Shown in pieces: positions 45,476-54,339 of a stretch of 64,000 nt of DNA. A program made the translations under genes and the position numbers. The first letter of the stretch is position 1. Every line of letters begins with the position of its first letter. The notes under the pieces were generated by a model. The model had not been told where the DNA came from, made no database searches, and saw nothing but the letters and a program-made list of their open reading frames with translations. This DNA is from Monodelphis domestica (Eukaryota; Chordata; Mammalia; Didelphimorphia; Didelphidae), in assembly GCF_027887165.1 (NCBI RefSeq), contig NC_077229.1:350979416-351043415 (forward strand). The letters run 5' to 3'.

Positions 45476-45775
45476 TTTGAATGTGGTGCAGCACATCTAT
45501 AATCCCAAAACTAAGAAGGCTGAGGCCAATATATTACTTGGGCTCAGGAGTTTTAAATTACAAGAGGGCTAAAGTCAATCAAGTTACCTCACTATGTACA
45601 AAACCAATATTGCAAGCCCCTTTAAGCAGGTATCTACCAGCCAGCCTAAGAAAGTCTAGCCTAGCCCAGATCAAAAATTAAAAAGGTCTAAAAACCTGCC
45701 TGTTGATTAGCAGTGTGTTTGAGCTTTTGAGTGTCTATTGTACTTTCAGTCTAGGTGTAATAGAGAAACACATTT
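45476..45775 (+). pseudogene. 7SL (SRP) RNA pseudogene
   Basis: Degraded, near full-length copy of 7SL RNA, about 300 nt. It follows the RNA end to end: 'gtggtgcagcacatctataatccc' (7SL 'gcgtgcctgtagtccc'), 'aggctgag', 'cttgggctcaggagtt', 'cctcactatgtacaaaaccaatattgcaa' (7SL 'ccgcactaagttcggcatcaatatggtga'), 'cagcctaagaaag', 'gcccagatc', 'aggtctaaaaacctgcctgttgattagcagtg' (7SL 'ggtcaaaactcccgtgctgatcagtag'), 'tgtactttcagtctagg' (7SL 'tgcactccagcctggg'). 7SL is the RNA scaffold of the signal recognition particle. Heavy divergence shows this copy is not functional. It interrupts the older repeat at 45340/45776. Confidence 0.85.
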
Positions 45776-45835
45776 TCAAAAAATAGCATAAAAGTATACA
45801 TATTTTTAAAGTTTATGAACCCCAGGTTAAGAATA
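45776..45835 (+). repeat. Old interspersed repeat, right part
   Basis: 'tttatgaaccccaggttaagaat' resumes the repeat that is interrupted by the 7SL copy. Confidence 0.5.
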
Positions 45836-46151
45836 TATTCTCAGCAGTATTTTTGATCCCCTTCTCCATCATTCCATCTCTTTCTTTTTCTCACTCCTAT
45901 TGTTAATCTTCAGAATGCTTTCTAATTACCTCATCCTTTTCCCATTTTCCTAGGCTATTCTTTCTACTCTGGCTTAATGTTATTCCATCAATAGAGTTAA
46001 CCAATTCACAACATCCTCGAGCCTTGAAACTTTTTATTCACTTTTTCATAACATGACTTAAAAAAACTCATAATTAACCTACCATCTACTTTTCTTACCT
46101 ACTATTTAACTTGCTGAATACTTTGGGGAGAAGGCACACAACTCTGAAAAA
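45836..46151. other. C/T-rich unassigned flank
   Basis: Possibly diverged L2 in the sense orientation, with a possible continuation at 49908-50350 on the far side of the retroviral element. Weak. Confidence 0.3.
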
Positions 46152-46155
46152 TGGG

Positions 46156-46506
46156 TGTGAAAAATAGACTCGAATACAGGACTACAATCCCCATGAGCCT
46201 TTGCTCCACTTCCCCAGAATGCCTTGTAATCTCACCTGGGCCGAGATCGAGAAGGGATTTAAGCTCATTCAAGGCTTTTGAGAAGGTCTCTTGGCTTTTT
46301 GAACTTCCGTTTTGGAGCAGAGGCGTCTCTTCCATGATGTGAGGTTATTTTGTCTAGGCCTCTGGCCTAGACACATGTTTCTTACTTGTATATTCTTAAT
46401 CTTTAACCTTTAATAAACCTCTAAAAAATATAATACTCCTTGCAGAGAGAAACTTAATTTCTACCTGCCTCAGTCTCCCCATCTCCCCTAAATTTTAATC
46501 TTTACA
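46156..46506 (+). mobile_element. 5' LTR (351 bp)
   Basis: TGTGAAAAAT ... ATCTTTACA with canonical TG/CA ends. It contains a perfect 10-bp hairpin TGTCTAGGCC-tct-GGCCTAGACA (46351-46373), an AATAAA at 46412-46417, and a pyrimidine-rich right end. The U3 part is short and holds a possible TATA-like atttaa near 46258. The 3' LTR is almost identical. Confidence 0.95.
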
Positions 46507-46507
46507 G

Positions 46508-46525
46508 TTGGCGACCTAATGGAAA
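46508..46525 (+). promoter_or_regulatory. Primer-binding-site-like sequence
   Basis: TTGGCGACC one base after the LTR end, where the tRNA primer would pair. The priming tRNA cannot be named with confidence. The same TGGCGACC follows the antisense LTR at 37098. Confidence 0.6.
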
Positions 46526-46619
46526 AAAGAACTTTCAGTCTTCTGATTTCTTTTCTGATCTTAAATTCAGTTTTAATATCTAGTACCTAGAAAAAAAAAT
46601 TTTTTTTGAGCCATATCTC

Positions 46620-47042
46620 TCTGGCCAAGGTTTTCTACCCTCGCAAAGCTGCTACAGGCTCCGGACCTGCCCCGCCGCTTCCTGCCTGCAACCTGCAGCC
46701 CTGATCGTCCTCACCTGGTACCTGGTCCCGGCCTTGCCCACACCTGCAGCCATTCCTGCTCCTGGCCTCTCACCAGCCGCTGCCTGCCTATTTCAGCGCC
46801 CCAGACCCACAAGCGTGACCCCAGATCCTTGGAGCAGATCGCTCAGGACTCATTGCGACCAGCTGGTAACAGTATTGGCCACGTGGGTGGAGGGGAGAGA
46901 CCAGAGGGAAAGGAGACCAGGCAATTTTCCCTTAGGCTAAGCCTCCACGTGGCTGGGGGTATTGGCCACAGGTTGATCAGAGGGGAAAGAGAGAAAAGAC
47001 TAGAGAGAAGAAACAGACTTTTCAAACAGAAACTTAATAGCA
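46620..47042 (+). other. GC-rich leader of the retroviral element
   Basis: Sharply richer in G+C and in CpG than anything nearby. It contains two CCACGTGG palindromes (46879-46886, 46945-46952) and an 11-bp direct repeat GTATTGGCCAC (46872-46882, 46959-46969), followed by a purine-rich GA segment (46975-47025). In retroviruses this position carries packaging and dimerisation signals; that role here is an inference. Confidence 0.6.
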
Positions 47043-47315
47043 ATGGGCTGTTTAAAAGGATTTTTGACTCTTCTGGCAATTTCATTGATTTTGTCTGCCT
47101 GTCTGGGAGCAGACTCAGCCCAAAGATTCAACTTTAACTTTGGGGAGGAAAATGGGTGGCCCAGCGAACTGGAAGCCAGGCCCAGAGACGGGAGGTCTCT
47201 AGTTAAAATCTGGCCTCCGATGCTTCCCAGCTATGGGGCCCTGGACGGATCCCTTGAACCCCTTAGCCTAGCCTTTACTACTCTACCTTCGGACAATAGA
47301 CATTTAAATGGATAA
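47043..47315 (+). CDS. 90-codon frame: signal-peptide-like start, SINE-derived tail
   Basis: Starts at an ATG in good context (caATGG) directly after the leader. Residues 1-6 are MGCLKG, followed by a hydrophobic core FLTLLAISLILSACLG and a small-residue stretch (ADSAQ), a convincing secretion signal. From about residue 38 the frame is encoded by the antisense-free, plus-oriented SINE at 47154 and is unlikely to fold as a conserved domain. It could be the stump of an envelope or captured-gene leader. No homologue is recognised and translation is unproven. Confidence 0.35.
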   Translation: MGCLKGFLTLLAISLILSACLGADSAQRFNFNFGEENGWPSELEARPRDGRSLVKIWPPMLPSYGALDGSLEPLSLAFTTLPSDNRHLNG

Positions 47316-47340
47316 TTAAAAACAAACAAACAAAAAAACC
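47154..47340 (+). mobile_element. Old SINE inside the retroviral element
   Basis: 'gggtggcccagcgaactgg', 'gccaggcccagagacgggagg', 'aaaatctggcctccgatgcttcccagctat', 'gccctggacggatcccttgaacc', 'agcctagcctttactactct', then a decayed end and an AAAC tail. It is the family of 9844, but it differs from the core far more than the copy at 41934 does. Confidence 0.85.
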
Positions 47341-49200
47341 CCAAGGGACTTTGAAAAGACTAAAGGCTATATTCTAAGGCATTTCAGACTCCAATGGTTT
47401 ATAAAAAAATCTCTGTATTCTATTGCATTGTTTTGTTTAAGATATAACTTTGTGATTTTAAGTTCATATATTACTGGATTGAATATTATTCTGTGAACTG
47501 AAGGTTGATTGAATTTATTTTGAATGTACTGAGTTTTAAAATTCTGTTGTTTTTCCCCTATAACTGTGTTGAACAAATATTATTGTGAATAAGCCCATAT
47601 ATGAAAAAACAACCTTTTTCTATTTTGCTGAGGATAGATGGACTTCAGAACTGGTTATAATTGTATTAACAACCTTTGGAAAATTTAATGTGCTAAATAC
47701 CTCAAATGATTTGATTTTAAGGGTTTTTTAAATATGATTTTTGGAATTTTTTTTAACAGTCTGGTTATTTTTGCCTGCCCCTACCACGAGGTAAGGCCCA
47801 TTCTAGTAGCTGAAGTGAAATGTACTTTATAACCCCCAACCTTCCCACATGTGAATGGAAGTTGGGCAGTTAATCTCAGGGCATTTGTATCCCTATAAGC
47901 CTCCAAGAAAAAGGAGCACCCATTTATTTATGCTCTTCAGCTCACTATTTTACTTCCACCAGAATGATATATAGATTTCTTGATTATGTTCTTAACCCAA
48001 GATGAGTTTTACTTTGTTTAAAAAATATGTTTAAATACCAAGGTTGAAGGATTGCTATGTTTGTAAAAATTGTGACAAATGTCCATCAATTCATAGGTTT
48101 TAAAAATGTCATACAGCAACTTATGTGAAATATGAAAGTGTGTTTGTTTGCTATTGTAATTAATTGGGCTATTGAGAATTTGGGGGATTTTGATATCTAC
48201 ATATTTGTACTACTGTATTTTTAAAAATGAAAAATTGTTAACCTTGTTCAATTCATTTGCCTTCTACTCACAGTGATCATGGCCAGATACAAAGAGGAAA
48301 TGGATCTCATTTTTTGGTGAGAAAGCCTTGTATTTTATATTTTCTTAACTGACACAGAGTGTCAATGGTTATAAGCTATATTTTTGAATTTTTTAAAGCT
48401 CTTTTATTAATATATATTTCTTGCATGTGCAATATACTTTTTCAGTTTTTTTATTATTTTTCTCTCCTTTTTATATTTGAAGCACATGTCACCAGTATTA
48501 AGATTTTCTTTAACCTTTTGATTTTTAAGTTTAAGATACATTTGCTAATACATGCCCTGATAAGGCTTGTGACTATAAAAATGATGCCACTAATTATTTA
48601 AATAAATTATGGGACTTTGCTTAATGATTCTGTCTGATTCCAGGACAAGATATACACAAAAGAGCCACTGCATAGTGCCAATAGAGCATAAGGTCAAAGA
48701 GACCAACCAATCCTGGTGAAATTGATGTCACTTTGAGCCTAGACAAAGAGGACTTGAATGTGTTTGGGGTTCGAGGTTGCGGCTGTTTAACATGTGTTAA
48801 AAGAAGGTCTTCCTTGTTCCACATTCTACCAAGTACCTCAAACTTGGATCCCGGAACCTTGGCTTATATGCTCTGGTCCCCTTTTCTGCCTCTCATAGTG
48901 TGGTACCTTTCTGTAGTCCTGGCTACTGACTGGGTAAATGCATCATTGCTTAGATCATTTTAATTGGGCCCTGATTGAAGGACCTGTTATAGATTTATTT
49001 TTCTTCTACTTGGAATTTTTACACATAAGACTTTGATAGTCTATATTTTCATCCAGAAATTTTTCTTTTCTTTTGGATTTTCTGATGTCTTTTTTAATAT
49101 CTCTTGCCAATTGATTCATATACCTCATACCTCAGCCATGCATCCCTAACTGATTCTGAATCTTTCAATCACCCACAACACGGGGGAATGTTAAAAAATA
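47341..49200 (+). other. AT-rich non-coding interior of the retroviral element
   Basis: No retroviral gene similarity recognised. The longest frames are 67-80 codons. Around 48620-48970 a more balanced segment occurs whose origin is unknown (possibly captured host sequence). A polypurine-like 'acgggggaatgtta' at about 49178-49192 resembles the junction before the 3' LTR. Confidence 0.6.
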
Positions 49201-49553
49201 TCATTATTTAAATTGCAAAGTTTAAATTCCTTTTGAGAAGAATTTTAGGTGAAGAAGATGCTGCCTCTCTGAATCCAGAACTGAACTGTTGGAGAAGCCA
49301 CCATGAAGAAGCCTCCAGACCACAAGTTGCACAAAATTGAACTTTGGGTGTGGTTGATTGAACATTTATTTGTATGTATACTTTTATGCCAAAGGGGACT
49401 GCCCCCTAACGGCTTTTTGTCAATGTGTTCAGAAATTATTGGTTTTATTCTTTTTTCTCTTATCCTCACACTATTGTAATCTTTTAAGTTGATTTTGTTT
49501 TCATGATCCTTTGGAAAAAAATTAATTTTTTTGCAAATGATCACATGGGGGAA
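49200..49553 (+). other. Retroviral 3' non-coding region and polypurine tract
   Basis: Ends in CATGGGGGAA (49544-49553) directly before the LTR, the form of the gammaretroviral polypurine tract ('gggggaatg'). The preceding 300 bp are non-coding on the plus strand. On the minus strand they hold most of a 162-codon frame that starts inside the 3' LTR (49733 down to 49245). Confidence 0.7.
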
Positions 49554-49903
49554 TGTGAAAAATAGACTCGAATACAGGACTACAATCCCCATGAGCCTTT
49601 GCTCCACTTCCCCAGAATGCCTTGTAATCTCACCTGGGCCGAGATCGAGAAGGGATTTAAGCTCATTCAAGGCTTTTGAGAAGGTCTCTTGGCTTTTTGA
49701 ACTTCCGTTTTGGAGCAGAGGCGTCTCTTCCATGATGTGAGGTTATTTTGTCTAGGCCTCTGGCCTAGACACATGTTTCTTACTTGTATATTCTTAATCT
49801 TTAACCTTTAATAAACCTCTAAAAAATATAATACTCCTTGCAGAGAGAAACTAATTTCTACCTGCCTCAGTCTCCCCATCTCCCCTAAATTTTAATCTTT
49901 ACA
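49554..49903 (+). mobile_element. 3' LTR (350 bp)
   Basis: Near-identical partner of 46156-46506, with AATAAA at 49810-49815 and the same hairpin. TGGG follows at 49904-49907. Confidence 0.95.
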
Positions 49904-49907
49904 TGGG

Positions 49908-50760
49908 TCTAATACACATTTCTGTTTATCTAATCTTACTGGACCCTTATAGCTGCAAGTCAATCTTCCTTATCAATACTCCCATAATATGTTTTGCATA
50001 TCTTCTTTTTCTCATCACTCTACCGACTTGCATTAGTAAATGACAATGCCCCATATATTACTAATGAAATGAAAGCCAACAGTTCAGAACTCTCTTCTAC
50101 CAAAGTCATGTTTTAAATCCTCTAAGTGCCATCTCTCATTCCTTTCTCCATTGCTCTCTCCTCTGAGGAAGAGGTTGCCTTCTGCTTTACTAAAGCCAAA
50201 TCCTTTAGGCAGGCCCATAATCAAACTACCTCCTATCTTCTAGAAGAACCTGACCTTTAATCATTCCCCTTCTCTGTCAAAACTTGAATCTTTATTTGTT
50301 AAACACCAGTTCTCTTCTTCCTCCAAACTTATCTAGATATCCCCCATCTGAAACTAGGCAGGAGTACATTCCAGGACATGGGAGCCAGTCTGTATAATCA
50401 TAAATAACAGAAGACTGACCACTTGGTAATTATTTGCCTTTTTAATTTCAGTTGATTGGTTAGTTGGTAGATTTTCTATTTGTTAAGAGATCAAGCAAAT
50501 TCCAGTTTTGTTTTGTTTTTTAATATGTGTTTCTTTTCAATATCCTACCTCCATTTTAGAATTATTTGTGTCAAATAGATATTAAACTTTTGAGCATTCC
50601 ATTTGCATTTGACCTATCTTGAAATATATTTTCCAAAACATTTTTCATCATCTATATTTATCACCCTCTCGATGAAGATACAAAATATAAAAGGTGAGAT
50701 GTCTTGAACATAATAGATGTTTAATACATTTGTAAAGTCACTGGACATATTCTGTCCAGT
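49908..50760. other. Unassigned flank, possibly L2-like
   Basis: 49920-50350 is C/T-rich with 'cctctgaggaagaggttgcc', which resembles sense L2. 50350-50760 shows nothing recognised. Confidence 0.3.
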
Positions 50761-50822
50761 GACTATATCTATATCTATATCTATATCTATATATCTCTAT
50801 CTCTTTCTCTATATCTATAAAG
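50761..50822 (+). repeat. (CTATAT)n microsatellite
   Basis: Hexanucleotide-like ctatat/ctctat units. Confidence 0.9.
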
Positions 50823-51880
50823 TCAGTGGAAGGTCTTGCCAAATTTTCCAGGGTTTTTTTTTTCTATTTTTTTCAGCCCTTGCAATAGATTCTGGTGAAT
50901 ATGTCGCAATTATATCATAACTTAGAAGATCATGGGAAAATTGACATTATAAGTCCTTAAGTACTTACCTTGAAGAAGGTTATTTCTTGGTATAAAGTAG
51001 TAATTAGAGGAAAATGTTATTTATTTTCTTTGAAAAATTTTATTCTGTTTTCATGTTCCCAAATATAGCACATTATAGAAGTCTAAGAAATGAGTTACTT
51101 TATTTTAATACTTTGAATTCTGTGTTTTGGGTTGTCCAAAAATGAAAATATGAATTGAAAGAGTCTGATAATCAGAATATCTGACTCAGCTTTCATTGTG
51201 CTTTCTATGAGTGTGCTTCAGTTTCTATAAATCAGGCTGTTCTTAACCAACTGGGGTGGGGGGGAGAAAAAAGATGGGGAAGTGGGGCTATTGTATACAA
51301 GAAACCTCTTCATCTTTGACACAGGCTCTGGAAAGTTTTTCAGAACCAGGATGAGATCTAATTTTAGGGGGCTGATTTTTTTGCATTGCATGAAGCCCTG
51401 GCAGAGCAAGTGAGTGTCAGCTCTTGAAGTGATCCATACCCCTTTGTTGGTTTCTATTGAAGGACTTTTGTGTCAGGGAAAGGCCCTCAGTGAGGAAGCA
51501 TTTAAGCAACCCAAGTCTACATGTGGGCTTGGTATGCAAAGAAATAAGGACAAGACTGGAGAATCCACATTAATTTTAGGAAGTTATTTGGAATCATTGC
51601 CATGCTTCTTGCTCCACTGGGTTCCATATAGATTTCCATTAATTCTCCTGACATGATCACAAGCCTTCAGCTATCTTCTCCTTCTGTCCTATTTCACTCT
51701 CTTCTCATTATTCCTTCCATTATTGCTCTTAAACCTCCATTTGGAGGAAGGTTCTAGGATAGTCAGTAGATTGATAAACTTCACCTCCTTGTCATTACTT
51801 TTCCTTCTCTCCCTCACTTTTTAGTTCTCTAATTTACTGTGTTCTGTAATAAAGAGTAAACTGATTGGAAACTACTACTG
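50822..51880. other. Unassigned stretch
   Basis: No recognised repeat or gene. The 80-codon plus frame at 51414-51656 has no recognised similarity. Confidence 0.35.
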
Positions 51881-51884
51881 CTTG

Positions 51885-52060
51885 AAATGGAAAACCTCTC
51901 TCTCTTCATGTCTCTATCACACTTCCCCATTTGAATATAAGCACCTTGTATGCAAAGTTTGCCCATCTTTTTACTTATATTCATACACTAAGTACCTACT
52001 GCAGTACCTGGCACATAGTAAGAGCTTAATAAATCCCTGCTAACTTGCTGACTTGAACAC
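51885..52060 (+). repeat. L2 3' end
   Basis: 'gaatataagcaccttgtatgcaaag', 'cactaagtacctactgcagtacctggcacatagtaagagcttaataaatccctgctaacttgctgactt' is a clear L2/MIR-type 3' terminus. Confidence 0.8.
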
Positions 52061-54335
52061 AGATGAAACACATCTGAAGCCTCATAAGGATTTTAACTGG
52101 ATTAAATTGAAGGAGAGGTCAGAGATAAAAAGAAAGTGATCATAGACTCCATGAATATGATAATAAATGATGATATAATAATAAATCCTATGACAATAAT
52201 TTTCTCAAATATAAGACATCAAATACCACACTTATATATACAAACATTTGTTCACCCCTGCCAAGAATTAATCACAATGAAGATGTATTAAAATTCAATA
52301 AGTAACACGGATTTGAAAATAACTACTAATGATAGATTTTATTTTGAGATAAGTAATGACATGGCAGGAATAAGAACAAATATGAATCCTGACCAAAGTA
52401 AAAAAAATGGCAATTAGTTTCAAAATATAATTTTAGCTATCCTATAAAATTGGGGGAGATGGAAAAAGAAATTGAGGAATAACTATGCACTGCAGATAAA
52501 GATATTTGGCAATTATAAAGGAAGATGTCTGCATGAGGAGAGAAAAAATGCTTCACATTTTCACTCCAAAACATGGACATTTGTCTGGCATATAAATAGA
52601 TATTTTAGAAGCCTGTGCAACTTGGCTAGAACTGAAGAAATATGAGAAATCTCCTGAGAGAACCCTGTCCCCTTGAGATTTCCTATTTGATTTTCATATC
52701 AAAGAGATTTGGCTCAGTATTCTGTTGCTGAGCCAGCTGGGCCAAATTGAATATCCAAACATCTTTAATTTCTCCCATCAAAAGCTGAATTCTTCTGGAT
52801 GGATGTCACAAAATGGCAATAATATTATCATTGAAAATTCTATCCATCTATTTTTCTGTACTCACAATTCATGCTTCAATTAATCACATTCTTATTTGTC
52901 ACACATTCTTTGAATCAGAGTATTAAATGTAAAAGGATTCTAAATGTTATAAAGTCTAACCCTATCATTTTACAAATGAGGGAACTGAGGCCTTTGAGGA
53001 AATAATCACAACCATGCACACACATATGGCACTACAAGGTTTTAAAAATGTTTTACATATATATAATCTCATTTGCTTTTATTTGTCTATTCTGTACTTC
53101 ATTAAACACAAATATAGACATATATACACATACACAAATACATATATATGTATGCATGTATATAGTTGAGCAGAAAAAAAGAATTGTACGTGGAATTGTC
53201 ATTTTATGCTTTTTAAAACAAGATTATATTTTAAAATATGTGAGTGAAAAGTTCCTTGCAAAACTGTTTTGTTTATATTTTTCCTGTGATTCCTTCTAAT
53301 CACTTCTTATTTGAACCTTCCAGTATTATCTTTATTTCACATATAAGGGAACTAAGGCTTGATTAAGCCCATTCTCTTGTTTTGGGGTTACCTCTGGAAA
53401 CTGAAATTAAGTTGTTGCCAATAGACATGATTAAGGAGGAATTTTAGTATACCAGTTTTAATAATTGTAGTACTATATAATGTCTTACTAACAAAATGAT
53501 GACTCACAAGGGAGAAATTTTTTTAAAATACTCTGCATATTATCAAGCACCTTGTATTATTCAGGGTTCCAGATGGTACTGAATTCTAGGCAGTAATCAA
53601 AGAAAACTCTTTATGGAGTAATGACATTCTTTGACGGGCTTCTGTTTATACCATAAAGTTAAATCCTAAAACAAAATATGATCACATCCTGATACTAGAA
53701 GGAGATAGACAAGTTGCAGTTCATTAAAAGAATTGTACTGAAATATAAATGAGATTTAAAGGAAAGTTAGCATTTGTACTTTGAAAAAATATGAAAAATC
53801 ATAGGAAACACTGAGAAAAAGTCTAGGTAAATCCAGTGGGTTTTAGTATATTTTGCAGCAGTATCTTCTATCTTTGAACATCCACACTGGCCCTTGGAAC
53901 ATATTTTTGATTTTTTCTTCAAAAGAAGATGGTATCCTATTAACTGGTGTACACTGATGAAAAATAATAATAATAAAGTATTGACTATAGTTTGCTGATG
54001 GAAACAAACATTAAGAGAAATGTGGCATTAAAAATATGGCAAAAAAATGTAATGCACTTGAATCATTGTAAGTTTCAACTCTCTGCCAAAGAGCTGTAAC
54101 TTAGGAGTGTTCTCCTTTTACTTTGTTTGCAGTATGTTACAAGAGGCATTAATGGAGCTCTGAACCATGTGTTTCAGGGTACTAGTTGGGTTGAGAATAG
54201 GGTTTTTGTTGTTTTTATTATTGTTTGTTTAGCCATTATTTTTTATTCATTGAATTTATTTCCAAAAGTCTCAGGCCCTCTGTCTCCTTCCCATGCCATA
54301 GAAGATATCAACTGGCAAAGTGATATGTATATATA
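52060..54335. other. Unassigned AT-rich DNA
   Basis: About 2.3 kb. A weak antisense MIR trace at 52960-53010 ('attttacaaatgagggaactgagg') and TA/CA-rich text at 53100-53165 are the only recognisable items. Confidence 0.4.
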
Positions 54336-54339
54336 GATT

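Larger units (their letters stand above)
46152..49907 (+). mobile_element. Young non-autonomous endogenous retroviral element
   Basis: A two-LTR element of 3,748 bp plus a 4-bp TGGG duplication on each side (46152-46155 and 49904-49907). Order: 5' LTR, primer-site-like TTGGCGACC, GC-rich leader, a short signal-peptide-like frame running into a SINE, about 2.2 kb of AT-rich interior, retroviral-type polypurine tract, 3' LTR. The LTRs differ at about one position in 350. No gag, pol or env similarity is recognisable, so movement must have depended on another element. The 4-bp duplication and the polypurine/LTR junction are of class I (gamma-like) type. Structurally it looks whole as a non-autonomous element. 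Likely age is recent, perhaps within the last million or few million years if normal neutral rates apply; this is an inference. Confidence 0.9.

Noticed and set aside
45476-45775. Alu or B1 SINE
   Set aside because: The S-domain segments of 7SL are present between the two Alu-like ends, so it is a whole 7SL copy, and Alu/B1 are absent from marsupials.
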